64,000 nucleotides of DNA from Ascarosepion bandense (GCA_037127315.1 JBBBDQ010000913.1:7187001-7251000); one strand, 5' to 3'; positions 42,620 to 53,994 are shown, counted from the first letter of the stretch. Program-made: numbers and translations. Notes: a model not told the origin generated them from the sequence alone.

Positions 42620-42915
42620 AAATAGAGCTTAGAAGGAACCAAAAATTCACTCCTAAATAGAAAAAAACAAGGATAAACCTCTACTCCTGTTCAAAAGAGT
42701 GGGAATTCATGTGAACTGAACGATAGCCGAACCGATCTACTCCTATTGGTGGGGGAGAGAAAATAAAATGAAATAAATTTTGAATAAAATTTCAGACGTT
42801 AGAAGTATAGGGTTAGACTCTAGAAGGAACAAGAAACCCAGTTTTAAACAGGAAACAAGAGATAAACTTTTACTTTTTTAAAAATCTTGGGGGGAGTGTG
42901 AACCGAACGATAAGA
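42620..42915 (-). repeat. Unclassified repeat R3, tandem pair
   Basis: Two units (42620-42770, 42795-42915) with AAACCTCTACTCCTGTTC / AAACAGGAAACAAGAGATAA and TGAACTGAACGATAG; reverse of 8345-8630. Confidence 0.65.
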
Positions 42916-43119
42916 ATATTACTGACATAGATGTCAGTAATATTCATCACTGCATTGTGCATTTACAAGAGGGTTATGAAGAAGGACAAATATTTTGAGG
43001 TGTAAAATAAGTTTTTTTTTTCTCAATTTGCACAACGAGTATATTTAGCAAATAGGTTTTTACAGGGTAGGGTTACAAGCGTCACCCTTAGATTTTTTTC
43101 TATTTTTACCCATAGCTGG

Positions 43120-43700
43120 TCGAGAAGAGGTGGATTTTTCCCCCAAAGTATTCGTACGACGTGGACAGAAGCTGTTTGAACTCGGCTTGTTTATTACATT
43201 TACGTTCCGACTGAGTGAGAAAGCACCATGTCGACAAAGAGTGCTGATAAGGTTGCACCAGATACATGCATCACAAACATACTTACCTGGCACATGCCGG
43301 GTAGGGTTTATCATCTCTGTCTTCGGGCAGAGGATGCCTCATTTGTGTCTCTGTTCGCGGACAGAGACGCGGTTGAGGAAAATAAATACTTTGAGGTACC
43401 CGGTTCCGAGAATCAGCTACTAGAGGTTGCACCCACCAGTTGCAATAAAGAGTTGGGGATCGATAGTCATGCTGATGCCATCGCAACTCAACAGATACGC
43501 GAGTTGGACAATGTTTGTCCTTGGCCCGATTATATGCATTCAGGTTCCCACGTTAAACCCGACTTATGTCACATATCGTCTCATTTTGGTACGATGTGAT
43601 GACGGATTTTGGCTGAAGAATCGCATAACATTGCAGGCTATAAATACCCCAGACTGCATAGGCAGTCTCCGATTAGGGGTGTCAACAATTGTCTAGATGT
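43120..43700. other. GC-richer unique segment with a cluster of strong hairpins
   Basis: Plus strand: CCTGGCA-CA-TGCCGGG near 43290; CTCTGTC-TTCG-GGCAGAG (perfect 7-bp stem with a UUCG loop) near 43315-43333; GTGTCTCTGT/ACAGAGACGC with a 6-nt loop near 43345-43370, extended by CCTCA/TGAGG; AGACTGC/GCAGTCT near 43650. A 123-codon frame runs through (43228-43599) without a recognised domain. ATACTTACCTGGCA equals the start of U1 snRNA but the rest does not; reversed it is a strong splice donor (CCAG|GTAAGTAT). Nature unknown. Confidence 0.4.
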
Positions 43701-43914
43701 GATTTCTAAGTTGCCTTAGATGCCAAATTTAAAAAAAAAATCATAAACTAATTAGGCTAAACTTTCAAGTGGGAAAAACCTATTTGCAACGAAATCCAAA
43801 AGTCGAAATCAGACCTTTCACTTTAAAATATGTTTGGCCCGTAATTGGGGTATAAATGAAACAAAATTGCTAGAAATTTCAATATTTTATTTAAATGATG
43901 AAATCAATACTGTA

Positions 43915-44290
43915 TTTGTCTTTATTTGAAATGAGGTAGTATTTCCATTATTTAGACTGTTCAGACTGTTGTACGCGCCAAACCTCTTCATGTGGTAGAA
44001 ATTTCGAACCTAACCTTTTATTTCGATCACTGGGGTATATCATTCTCATTCCATGTGCAATTTCATTTACGGAATGTCTCCTCAAGGACACATGGTCCAG
44101 TTGATATAGACGTTCCTTAGTTCCAGAAACTTGACTCAAAGAGTTGTAATGTTCAAATAAAGAGTTCGGTTCGAAATTCTTAGGCCTGAAGAAGGCCGGA
44201 ACGTACAACGGCTGAAACGTCGTAAACATAAAGATGAGGACAACAGTACAAACAGCGTAAATAACGGAATTCAATTCTACTGATTATTTT
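43915..44290. repeat. Probable Penelope-type UTR segment with hammerhead-like motif
   Basis: Plus strand 44186-44224: CTGAAGA, a stem II AGGCCG/CGGCT with one bulge, GAAAC and GTC/GTA. This pattern (CTGANGA..GAAACGTCG) is typical of hammerheads reported in Penelope-like elements. Stem I is weak, so it may be decayed or act as a dimer. The opposite strand has a 108-codon frame of unknown meaning. Confidence 0.5.
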
Positions 44291-44419
44291 CTCAAAATAC
44301 TTTAAATGTATTTTTTTTTATTCATAGCTAACCCAGGTGAATATCAACACAATACACATCTACTTCCTTCCTTAGGTGCCATGCATAATGTACAGGTGGG
44401 CGATTGGGTCTCTTTTCAA

Positions 44420-44700
44420 TTCTCTTCCCTTCCTCAGGTGCCATGCGTGATACTCGCGTAGAATATCACGTGTCATGAATTCCCGAAGTAGGCTGACGTT
44501 ACTTTCTGTGGTAGACTGGTTGCCAAACAAACTTGTATGACCCAGTATGTCCTGTTATTTAACCCACAGCTGGGAGGAGAAGAGCTGGATTTATAACTTT
44601 CCCAAGAGTATTTGCACGTAAGTAAATGTAATGAATTTGACTGTAATTCGAACTCAGCTCTCCGAATTTTCATTCCGAGCCATTATCCACTTCATTCAAG
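44420..44700 (-). repeat. tRNA-derived SINE with 5S-like head (copy B)
   Basis: SINE body on the minus strand from the 3' region (CACGCATGGCACCTGAGG) to a shortened head. It is joined at 44703 to a 5S-like sequence. The 3' tail motif GCATGGCACCT is repeated at about 44377. Confidence 0.65.
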
Positions 44701-44702
44701 TT

Positions 44703-44803
44703 TACTACACTGTGCATTCCCGAGCGGTCACTAATCTAGATACTGACCAGTCTCGACATTCAATAATCGGACCATAACTAGTGTTTCAACGTGATACACC
44801 AAG
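44703..44803 (-). pseudogene. 5S rRNA-like sequence, divergent, fused to SINE
   Basis: Minus strand: GTGTATCACGTTGAAACAC, then GAGACTGGTCAGTATCTAGA and TTAGTGACCGCTCGGGAATG. These align in order with the 5S rRNA-like sequence at 48305-48417. The 3' end runs straight into the SINE. Confidence 0.6.
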
Positions 44804-45039
44804 AGTATCAGAATGGGAAATTAATAAATTCTAAGCACTTCAAATACTTCGATTAGTCGTAATAAATTTAGTTTAGGATATAAAGAAATTGAATATGGGG
44901 GAGGTTGCGCTATGAGCACTTTTGTCCTACACCGTCAGAAGCTGCAAAACGAAAATATTAACTTTATAAGTCGAATTACATTCATAGTCTTGTCAGATTT
45001 AGACATATATGGATGTCATAATTTGTTTGGTTTTGATAT

Positions 45040-45148
45040 GGCACAAGGCCTAAAGTATCTGGCACTTAGTGAGGTTCGAAATCACTACTCAGTTGTAATT
45101 GTTCTAACGAGACAAGCTTGTAAACCGTTACACTATATCGAGGTAAAT
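45040..45148 (-). repeat. tRNA-like repeat, family 2
   Basis: Minus strand: ATATAGTGTAACGGTTTACA, TTGTCTCGTTAGAACA, then GTGATTTCGAACCTCACTA (box B region). Third copy, same orientation as the other two. Confidence 0.55.
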
Positions 45149-45206
45149 TACTTATATAGATATAATGCATGAACTATTACTAGTTCAGTAATATCTGAAC
45201 AGTAAG

Positions 45207-45495
45207 TCAGTCTGTTAAGTGCCAGGCGTCATGCACGCCTGGGCAATCATGTCTCGAAACAGACATGACTGACTGGGCAGAAGATTTTCCCGCAATAGGT
45301 TGCTATTATTTTCTGCGGTAGAAAGGCTATAGAATCCAATCAATCCTGCTGTTTAATCCATAGCTAGAGGGAGAAGTGACGGATTCAGAACTTTCCCAAG
45401 GGTATTTACGCATATGTGAATGCAACGATTTCAAGTGGATTTCGAACTCTGCTCTCCGATTTCTCATTCCGAGCCGAGCACCACAGCACACATCC
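45207..45495 (-). repeat. tRNA-derived SINE
   Basis: Complete order of landmarks on the minus strand, with a small deletion in the head. Confidence 0.75.
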
Positions 45496-45869
45496 AGTTT
45501 TAAAAAACGTTTCGTTAGGTCAATGATTAAAAATGACTTCAGTAGCTTGATCTATGGAGAAACGAGGGATTAAATGGATTAACAAGGAAATGAGATTATG
45601 TAAAATAAATAAATTTTCCCATATACGGATTTATTGGTGTAACTATGTAAAATTAAATGCGAAAGAAGAAAGAGAATTTTAAGAGGAATTTGCAGAAAAA
45701 TGTTTTACCTTCCCACTATGTTAATTTTTTAATTTACAACCTTAAATGTCAGTATGAGCTGACAATATTATTATAGCGGTCCCTGGGATTTAAATTAAGA
45801 ATAAATCAACAGCGAAATTAAGAATAAATCAACAGCGAAAATTTGGAAAGTAACTGCGATAATTTGCAT

Positions 45870-46850
45870 CTAAATGGCATAGCTACTCGTATCCGTCGAT
45901 GCTCGTCTACTAGAGCGTATAGATAATTCCCTTGCAGACACCGAGTTAGGCACATTGGTAATTTTTTGTTTTGTTCTCCGAAGGCCTTTACCACTTCAAA
46001 TCATTCCAAAACATCATTAATTACGTGCAAATGTATATGCTGAACTGAAATACATTATATTTTATTGAAAAAAACCTACCTTTTTTGCATGTTATCGAAC
46101 AGAAAAATATGGAACTTCTTTTCGCTGTTTATCTCACCTACTAACCAAAATTGCAATTCACTGAAGACTGAATTCACCAGTAGGTTTCCGATTTTTCGGC
46201 CTTTGCACTTTCTTTGTGTGGTTAATCCGCGAAAAATGAGTTCCGATACCAAAAAAAATCGCGGAGTAATTGGTGAAATAAGAGTAAATGGAACGAATTC
46301 AGTATCCTACGCCTCAAGTCATTCAGCGGTGAATCAGATATGACAACGGTGGTAAGGGGTTATATATAGTCCGATTTATTTCTGGTCGATTACATGAAAA
46401 AAAGGTACGTTTCTTCAATAAACAATTATTTGATCTGAGTTCAGCAGATACGTAATTAATGATATTTGAAGGGGTAAAGGCCTTCGGGGAACAAAACAAA
46501 AATTTACCGGCACATTTGTGTTTGTTCAACACACACAGACCTCTCCTGTGATTTATACTGCAACAGTTATTCACATTTTCTGGAAGAAAGGGATTTATCC
46601 AGCGTGATCAACAGTCTGAATCAACAGTGATCAACACGATGACTTGTGTTCGTGCAACCATCGACAACTCTATCCAGTTTCACTCACAAGGCTTGATTCA
46701 ACCCGTGGTATGGTTTTCAGGCACTTTTCAAAGATTACGCACGCTGGGATCTCCTCCTCTAGACGGATAACTTCAAGAAGTCACCTTCTTGACAATTCAA
46801 ATCCGGGTACCATGGTCATAAAAGGAACGTTCTAATCACTTAGCATATGT
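45870..46850. mobile_element. Foldback-like element with about 150-bp inverted repeats
   Basis: Left 45949-46115 and right 46370-46515 are inverted copies (TTTTTGTTTTGTTCTCCGAAGG / CCTTCGGGGAACAAAACAAA, CATCATTAATTACGT, ATGTTATCGAACAG). The flanking host repeat (ACTGCGATAATTT.CAT and G.GTCAATACATCTGGATC) is contiguous at 54045-54085, an apparent empty site. No transposase frame. Confidence 0.6.
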
Positions 46851-46925
46851 GCGTCAATACATCTGGATCAGTGATAGCTGAGCATTTGTTAAGAAACCGT
46901 CAGTGTGCTACAAAATCACCAGTGT
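46851..46925 (+). repeat. Unclassified repeat Z, right part
   Basis: GTCAATACATCTGGATC, GTGATAGCTGAG and GAAACCGTCAGT are shared with 54065-54130. GAAACCGTC after CTGAG is vaguely hammerhead-like, but the core is not complete. Confidence 0.5.
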
Positions 46926-47074
46926 TCTTAATTTTATAACCAAGATATGTTCTCGGTCCTAAGGAAGGCTCGGTCCCCTTGCAAGCAGAAATAGGAGCTT
47001 TTAGGTTTGAATGTTGATAGCCTCGATTATTACAAATTTTATATATAAAACAGTTTATCTTCTGGTTGATGTAC

Positions 47075-47385
47075 ATTGTGGTGCAGTGGATATCGACTCG
47101 GAATGACAAATCGGGTAGCCGAGTTCGACTTTCAGTTGAATTCCTTGCACTCACTTACGCACAAATACCCTTGGGAAAGGTATTAATCCGTCTCTTCCCT
47201 CCATTTATGGGTTAAATAATAGGACAGATTGGGTTCTATAGCCTTGGCTGGCAACCAGTTTACCGCAAAAAGCAATGGCAACCTACTGTGGGATAATCTT
47301 CTGACCAGTCAGTCATGTCTCTTTCGAGACATGATCGCCCGAGGCGTATATCACGTATGACGCTCAACTGAATGACTGACTGGTG
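47075..47385 (+). repeat. tRNA-derived SINE, full length
   Basis: Head (TGTGGTGCAGTGGATATCG, box A region) to the (TGAC)n tail. Confidence 0.85.
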
Positions 47386-47620
47386 ATTTTCTATTTTATT
47401 TGCTGTTCGTGTATTTCAGTCACCGATAAAGAAGATTGATAACTAATTTGGAGAACATTTCTTTTCAGTCCATTCTTTGAAGATTCTGGGGGAATATCGT
47501 CTAAAATTCTGAACTCTCTTTGTTCAAAGGTGATAAAGAGAAATCATATTATTAAAGACAGTATTTGCTTTGGATAAAGAAACTATAACTAATATTTAAA
47601 TTATTTTTAATCACTAGGAA

Positions 47621-47651
<31 letters not shown>

Positions 47652-48100
47652 CACGTATGTATATATTTTATGTCTGTCTTTTTTTCTTCTATCTATCTAT
47701 CTATCTATCGAAATCAGTGAGCATATAGTTACGTATGTATGTGTCTATTTATTTTAGTATGTTCATATCCCTCTATCTTAGAATTCGGGAGTATATTTGT
47801 TCCTAATAAAGAAAATACGAGATAACAGGTATTTAAATAATTTTTAATAATTATGACTATTTTTGTATCTATCTATCAATCTAGAGATATATCCATTTTT
47901 AAAAGTCGCTATATCTTTCGTCTACAAAGTTTGTAAGAAGATGACGTCTTGCGGCCATTGGCCGAGATAGAACTCACTACACCCCTCCAGTATTCCCCGT
48001 GCATTTGGAACCCTGGCGCAGTTTACAGCGAAATTCATAATCTTGTCAAATAGCTGAATACTTGATGCTTCGCCAGGGCTACTAATGGTGTTTTTATTGT
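47386..48100. other. No recognisable gene
   Basis: AT-rich with small (TA)n (47629-47650) and (CTAT)n (47688-47708) arrays. 47940-48100 is more balanced but not recognised. Confidence 0.4.
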
Positions 48101-48102
48101 GA

Positions 48103-48304
48103 CACCAACACTAGATGGGTTGCCTCCAGGCCCCATCCTGTTATTTAACCCATAACTGGAAGGAAGTGACGGATTAATACCTTTCCCAAGGGTACCAGTG
48201 CTGAAGTGAATGCAGGGTACTCAACTGGAATTCGAACTCGGCTCACCGATTTCTCTTTCCAAGCCAATATCCACTGCACCACAACGCACATCCGCCACTG
48301 AACG
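48103..48304 (-). repeat. tRNA-derived SINE with 5S head (copy A)
   Basis: Minus strand: intact tRNA-like head (GTGCGTTGTGGTGCAGTGGA), box B, centre; the 3' part is truncated near 48125. Joined at its 5' end to a 5S-like sequence. Confidence 0.75.
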
Positions 48305-48417
48305 CTTACAGAGCCTGGTATTCCCAGTGGTCACCCATCTAAGTACTGACTAGGCTCAACGTTGCTTAACTTCGGTGATCGAACGAGATCCGGTGTATTC
48401 AACGTGATATGCCGTAA
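48305..48417 (-). pseudogene. 5S rRNA-like sequence joined to SINE
   Basis: Minus strand: TTACGGCATATCACGTTGAA, CCGGATCTCGTTCGATCACC, GAAGTTAAGCAACGTTGAGC (box A/IE/box C region of 5S), GTCAGTACTTAGATGGGTGA and CCACTGGGAATACCAGGC. Nearly the whole 5S length is recognisable, including the internal Pol III promoter. It continues without a gap into the tRNA-type SINE. 5S pseudogene as part of a composite SINE is the preferred reading. Confidence 0.85.
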
Positions 48418-48469
48418 GGAGATAGAGAGCGAAGATGGTTACGTATCAGCTGTACCAAGTCATAAATAG

Positions 48470-49010
48470 CGTTTAAAACGCTATGACATCATAAAAACTC
48501 CTGAATTTATCCAGCATGTTCAGCAGGCTATTGATGACAATTCCAGAAACTCCCTGAGCACATTTGCGAAATATTTCTATGTGTCAGAAGGAACAGTTAG
48601 AAATGGTGTGCATGAAGACATCTTATATAAGTCTAATGTGACGAAGAAATGTCAATTTATGTCAGGGAAAAAAAAAAGAAAATTGTTTAAGCAGATCTAA
48701 AAGGTTCGTAAAGAAACTTAAAATCCAACATAAGATGGTATGATTTGGTTTTTCTCAGACGAGAAAAACCTTGAGCAAGATCAGAAACTGAAAAGAAAAA
48801 AATGACAGATGGTTATGTGCAGACCCTTCGTGGGGTTCTAATGAGTATGCACACAAAATTTCCTATCATGTTTGGGGAGATTGTAAGCAATAAAGGACAT
48901 TTAATGCCTCTTCATTTCTTTCCAGAATACGTAATAGAAGGCCTTATCTCAGGTATCGGCAAACTTTTGCAGTTATGTGCAGATTTAGGGTTTTAAAATC
49001 ATTCAGTATG
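48470..49010 (+). pseudogene. IS630/Tc1-mariner-type transposase relic
   Basis: Reads IQHVQQAIDDNSRNSLSTFA, KYFYVSEGTVRNGVHEDI, then FFSDEKNLEQDQKLK (first catalytic D in FSDEKNF..DQ), and in another frame TKFPIMFGEIVSNKGHLMPL with HFFPEYV. The order fits an IS630-like transposase. The third acidic region is missing and several stops are present. Confidence 0.7.
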
Positions 49011-49077
49011 CCAACAGCAAACGTATTTTATACAAGCTAAAGTCAAATACCTGTTTTACAGTATATTTATATAGTAA

Positions 49078-49549
49078 CTAGCAGTATAGCCCAGCGTTGC
49101 TCGGGTGTAATGAAAGCTTTAAAATTAATCCATGGTCCTAGAGCTCAGACTCAGCCTAAAGAATATTTGTGTGAAGTTCGGTGAGAATCGGATAAAAATT
49201 GTGGATTTGTATAAAGGACATACAGACAGATAAACAGACACACACACAAACATCTTGCCTTTTATACATATATATATTATCGATTTTCTGCACTATTGTA
49301 AGAACTGCAACCTTGAAATTTCTCAATATTGTTTCTTATGTATTTGTCTATGAGTGTATCAAATTTGATTAAAATCGGACCACTCCTTCTATAACCCGAT
49401 TTTTTCGATTATCGATTTTCGATATTTATCGGGGGTACCTCGAGGCAAAACCTAGCTAAGAACACTCGTAGACGGTTATAGTACAACTGTGTAAATTTTC
49501 AAGAAAATCTGTTCAGCCGTTTCGGAGTCTATAGGTAACGGACACATAC

Positions 49550-49606
<57 letters not shown>

Positions 49607-49630
49607 GTTCCATTTATAAATATGTTTAGA
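49078..49630 (-). mobile_element. Non-autonomous Helitron
   Basis: CTAG end at 49078-49081 (plus CTAGCAGTATAGCCC), TCTAAACATA start at 49630. A (CA)n array at 49553-49603 has grown inside. Confidence 0.85.
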
Positions 49631-49921
49631 TACATACATTAAATATATAAACTACATTAATAGAAATGTACTATTATTATTATTATTATTATTAATTGGA
49701 GCCTTGCCCTTGTATGGTCTTAGCCAATTGCTCAATATGGGCCACATACTTTGTTACCTTGTGTTTTTACACAATTTGCGTTCCATTGGAAGTTGCTTGG
49801 CGTGTCACACGGCACACATGTCGTATGTTCCCGGCCCCTGCCTATTCTGTTTCAGCAAAACTCTGAACGATCCCACAAAGCTCAAGGAACGCAGGAATAA
49901 ACGACTGAAAATTTTCATGAT

Positions 49922-50222
49922 CAGTCAGTCAGTTAAGTGCCATACGTGATACACGCTTGGGCGATCATGGCTCGAAAGAGACATGACTGACTGGGCAGAA
50001 TATTATCCCGCAGCATTGCTTTCTGCGGTAGACTGGTTGCCGACCAAGGCTATAGAACCCAATCTGTCCTGCTATTTAACCCATAACTGGAAGGAAGAGA
50101 CGGATTAATACATTTCCCAAGGGTATTTGCGCGTAAGTGAATACAATGGATTCAACTGGAATTCGAACTCGGTTCCCCGGTTTCTCGTTCCAAGCCGATA
50201 TCCACTGTACCACAACGAACAG
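49922..50222 (-). repeat. tRNA-derived SINE, full length
   Basis: All landmarks on the minus strand; small deletion after CCCGCAG. Confidence 0.8.
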
Positions 50223-50930
50223 TTGATTTCCTATCTTCCCATATCTCTATCTATTAGACTACTAAGTGTGAAGTGTTGCTGAGAGTGAGGTCAATGAACG
50301 TCCCCATAACATCAAAGATTTTTGAAAGCCATAGTTATTGTAATATCTAATAAGAGCCTGTGCTATTTAATTCGATCATGTACACGATTTTGATCACGCA
50401 TAGAAGCAGTTGTTGAAACTGAATTGCGTAAAATTATTAAAAAAATCACTTATTTATTCATTTTATTTTTTGCTTATGACATTTTTCAATCATAAAGGTA
50501 TCTGTTATTATATCTCTGTTTTTCTATAAACATTAATCTTCCCTCAAATATGTTATTCATATAACTGATATGTCAGTAGTTTCTAACCAATACGACTATT
50601 TTTTTTCTTTCAGTGATAACGCACACAGATATTTCTATTATAAATACAACAAATCATTTGTAATATTAATTTCTTTCTTTTTTTTAAATTCTCTTTTCTT
50701 TTTTACTTACTCTTCACAACAAATAGCCAAATGTTTTTAACATGTGTCTTTCTGTAGATAAGTAGTCTGTGGATTGTAGATATATGACGTATACTTTATA
50801 ACATTAGATCTGAGCTTTACGGTTAAGGCTTTCGACAGTTTTGATAAGACATCAGTTTTTTTTTTCGATTCAATATTGATAAATATATTGTATCATACAA
50901 TACCAACCTAGCATCAGGGGTGGAACCTCA
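50223..50930. other. No recognisable gene
   Basis: AT-rich, no repeat recognised. Confidence 0.45.
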
Positions 50931-50934
50931 GTAG

Positions 50935-51510
50935 TTTTTTTTTAATCATGTCACCCCAAGCAAGGCATTCCACTGCCATTATAGCGCAGGGGGTTACATA
51001 GAGCGATTGGGTATAGGAAATGTCAGAAGGAGGGTGATAGACGAGTTAGGATGTACATAGAGAGAGAGTTGGAGAGAATGGGTATGAGTTAGTGTGTTAG
51101 GAAGTGTCTATTGACCTTACATTTAAACTCCTGGGGGTTGTAGCCGTCGGGGAAGCAAGCATGCGGAAGGGAATTCCACAGGCGGGAAGTGCGAGAAATG
51201 AAGCTGTTGGAGTAGAAATTGCTATTACATTTCATCGGCTTCACTGTAAAAGGGTGGGACCTAGTTGCCAATCTAGTATCTCGTTCATCAGAGCAGAAGC
51301 CATGAAAGTATTTATAGAAGAGGCACAGGGAAGCCACGTCACACCGGTGAGAGAGTGACTGTAGGCGGTCAGCTAAGTCGGTATCAATCACATTACAGAT
51401 TCTTCGCTGTATTTTGTCAAGAACCCCGAGGAGAATAGCAGGGGCACCCGACCGGATGTGGCAGCAGTATTCAAAACACGGGATAGTTATAAGAAGGAAG
51501 AGCAATACGA
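50935..51510 (-). pseudogene. Jockey/Nimbus-like LINE, longest C-terminal copy
   Basis: Minus-strand frame of 138 codons: CCHIRSGAPAILLGVLDKIQ, RRICNVIDTDLADRLQSLSH, RCDVASLCLFYKYFHGFCSD, RDTRLATRSHPFTVKPMKCN, SNFYSNSFISRTSRLWNSLP, HACFPDGYNPQEFKCKVNRH. This is the segment after the RT domain in jockey-type LINEs. Followed by the 3' UTR to about 50935. The undisturbed frame suggests a fairly recent insertion. It serves as reference for the damaged copies. Confidence 0.85.
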
Positions 51511-51693
51511 TAAGGAAACTGATCCCATCTCAAGGGTAAGAACAAATGTTGCCAAAAACGCAGACTATTAAAAAAGAAAATAACGACATAGATTTAGACC
51601 CAGAATGGTGATTTTCATTGCTAAAGAAACCTTTAGACTTTAGCAATACAAACTTGTTGTGTTGTGGAGGTCCTTGTTGGAGAAGAACTATTT

Positions 51694-51694
51694 T

Positions 51695-51738
<44 letters not shown>

Positions 51739-51780
51739 TCACTCACTCACTCACTCACTCACTCACTCACTCACTCACTC
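51694..51780. repeat. (CA)n(CTCA)n array
   Basis: CA run turning into CTCA/CACT units. Confidence 0.95.
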
Positions 51781-51939
51781 TTTCTTTCGCAGGCTGGATG
51801 TAGCGAGTCTCTCATTTCTATCTTTACTTCCATGGAAAGTGCTCGGTAGAACTATATTCCTTGGTTTCGACAGGTTCGACTCTCGCGGCTTGGATCCCCT
51901 ATGCCACTAACATGTTAGCAAGCCCTCCACATTTTCTCT

Positions 51940-52180
51940 GTATTACATTGACGAGAAGTAAGTTCTACTCAAACAGCTTCTTCCCATAAACCACTTCCCC
52001 GTGGAACAGACTCCCAAGAGGATGTTTACCCGATCAATAAAATCTTAGTCTGTTTAAGTCTAGAGTTAACCGTTATCTTCCCTTCCTATACATATTAACT
52101 GCACTTTAACGTAAATCTCTACTTTGATTGGCTCGCGAGCCTTGTAAAGAGTGAATTTTACCGTAAAAATAAATGCAAAT
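51940..52180 (+). pseudogene. Second jockey-type LINE family, C-terminal end
   Basis: Reads FYSNSFFP, then (frame change) SPWNRLPRGCLPDQ, NLSLFKSRVNRYLPF and a DWLAREPCKE-like end. Same order as FYSNSF..RTSRLWNSLP..YNL..FK..VNRYL but a different 3' end from the main family. Confidence 0.55.
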
Positions 52181-52309
52181 TGTACCAAAGTGAGCGATGG
52201 TGATTATGATTGTATAACTTCAAAGGGAATTGTGTGCCCGTGAAAAGATAAACAAGACGTTGGATTAAAATAATAAAAGTTTAGTTGTTTTTTCTTTGAA
52301 GCGGCAGCA

Positions 52310-52730
52310 TGTTTTTTTTTTTAATCGTTTCACCCCGAGCAAGGCATTCTACTGCCACTATTGTGCAGGGGGTTACGTAGGGGGAAAGTGATGAGAAAGG
52401 ATGGTTAAATATAGGAAATGTCAGAAGGAGGGTGATAGACGGGTAAGGATACCGAGAATGAGGGTTGGGTAGATGGTGAGAGTGTTTGAGAGAATAGATG
52501 CAAGTTAGCGTGATAGGAGGTGTCTATTGACCTTACATTTAAACTCGTGGAGATTGTAGCTGTCGGGGAAGCAGGCATGTGGAAGGGAATTCCATAAGCG
52601 GGAAGCGTGAGAAAAGAAGCTGTTGGAGTAGAAATTACGGTTACATCTTATCTGTTTCACTGTAAAAGATGTGGGACCTAGTTGCTAATCTAGTATCTCG
52701 TGTAAATTCTTACCTAGGTGGCACGGTAAC
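52310..52730 (-). pseudogene. Jockey/Nimbus-like LINE, C-terminal end
   Basis: Plus strand TTCACCCCGAGCAAGGCATT, AGGTGTCTATTGACCTTACA and GGGAATTCCATAAGCGGGAAG: minus-strand copy of the same end as 50935-51510, with a frameshift in SHPF. Confidence 0.75.
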
Positions 52731-52883
52731 GTTTATATTAAGCAGAGCAAGGATATGTTTACTTGTAACTAGATCCTTTTTATTGAAAGTTTATATATTT
52801 TTGCAGTTTCTTTTCAATTTATAGAAGAAAATAAAAACATTCATATGTATGTATATATGTATTTAGGCATTTATCTCAGTCTA

Positions 52884-52887
52884 TTCA

Positions 52888-52926
<39 letters not shown>

Positions 52927-53053
52927 GCTTTATTGTGTGTATATTTATTTATCTAAATCTCTCTTTATATATACTATATAAATATATATGATTGAATTTA
53001 TATCTGTAAGTTATATCTGTAACTCTGTATCTCTCTCTAATTCAGCATGTACG

Positions 53054-53100
<47 letters not shown>

Positions 53101-53102
53101 TT
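52884..53102. repeat. (CTAT)n arrays
   Basis: 52884-52926 and 53053-53102. Confidence 0.95.
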
Positions 53103-53204
53103 CAATGTATTCATATATGTCTGTCTACTTTTTAAAAATATTTTCCCACGGGCAAGGCGATAATGTCACTAAGATTCAAGGAGTTACTAGGAGTGAAAGA
53201 GAAT

Positions 53205-53434
53205 GAAAAACTTTAGAAGAAATCAGAATCCCAACCCTAAAGAGGAAAAAAAGAAGAAACCTCTACTCCTGTTAAAAAAACGGGGAAAGAGTATGATCAG
53301 GCCGATAGCCGATTCTATTCACGCTTCTTCCCCATCTTTTGAAAGGGAGTAAATATTTATACTTTGTTTCTTGTTTAGGGGGAAGTTCCCGAATCTATCT
53401 AAGTTGGTTTCTTTCTTTCTTTCTTTCTTTCTTT
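53205..53434. repeat. Unclassified repeat R3, divergent, and (TTTC)n
   Basis: AAACCTCTACTCCTGTTAAA and GATAGCCGATTC resemble R3. The (TTTC)n run is at 53407-53434. Confidence 0.45.
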
Positions 53435-53990
53435 TATTAGCTGTCAAATGGTTTGCAAAAGTCTTTCACAAACCGTTAACACACACAAATACATATACGT
53501 AAATAAATCATTGAGTCAGTCGCATGATCATAAAAATCCCTTATTTGCCACAATTATGTTCTTCGACATAATTTTTCTTCTTTACCAATGCACTTAATTC
53601 AATATTAAATATCAATCAGATTGGTCGACACTTCAGATCAAAATACATTTAAAAATTGAGATAGGTTTCACATCTATTGATACAAACTCGTATATGTGTT
53701 TGTCTATAGTCTTGTTCAATTATTAAAAAGACAACAAAGTCGTTTCCACAAATTGTAATTAAAGACTAATATCTCAATTGCTAATTTTTAAAGCATCATC
53801 TTTCTCATCTCTCGCATACTACAGATTTTTCAGATCTTATCAGTTAGATACATTTTATACTTGCAAATCTGCAATAGGCAAAGGATTTTACTAAAAAAAG
53901 CTAACGCTTATCCGTAAAAATGATTACCATATTATTTCTGTAATTTATCATTTTAAATGCAAGTGTAACGCTGACTATATAAGTAGAACG
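53435..53990. other. No recognisable gene
   Basis: AT-rich, nothing recognised. Confidence 0.4.
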
Positions 53991-53994
53991 AGTC

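Noticed and set aside
43287..43306. U1 snRNA gene suggested by ATACTTACCTGGCA
   Set aside because: Only the first 14 bases agree; the following sequence does not match U1 and no snRNA promoter elements were seen.
46872..46910. Hammerhead suggested by CTGAG...GAAACCGTC (also at 54.1 kb)
   Set aside because: The CUGANGA block is incomplete in both copies and no stem I or II can be drawn.
48305..48417. Functional 5S rRNA gene
   Set aside because: Internal promoter is recognisable but several helix positions are changed, no terminator T-run follows, and it is fused to a SINE.
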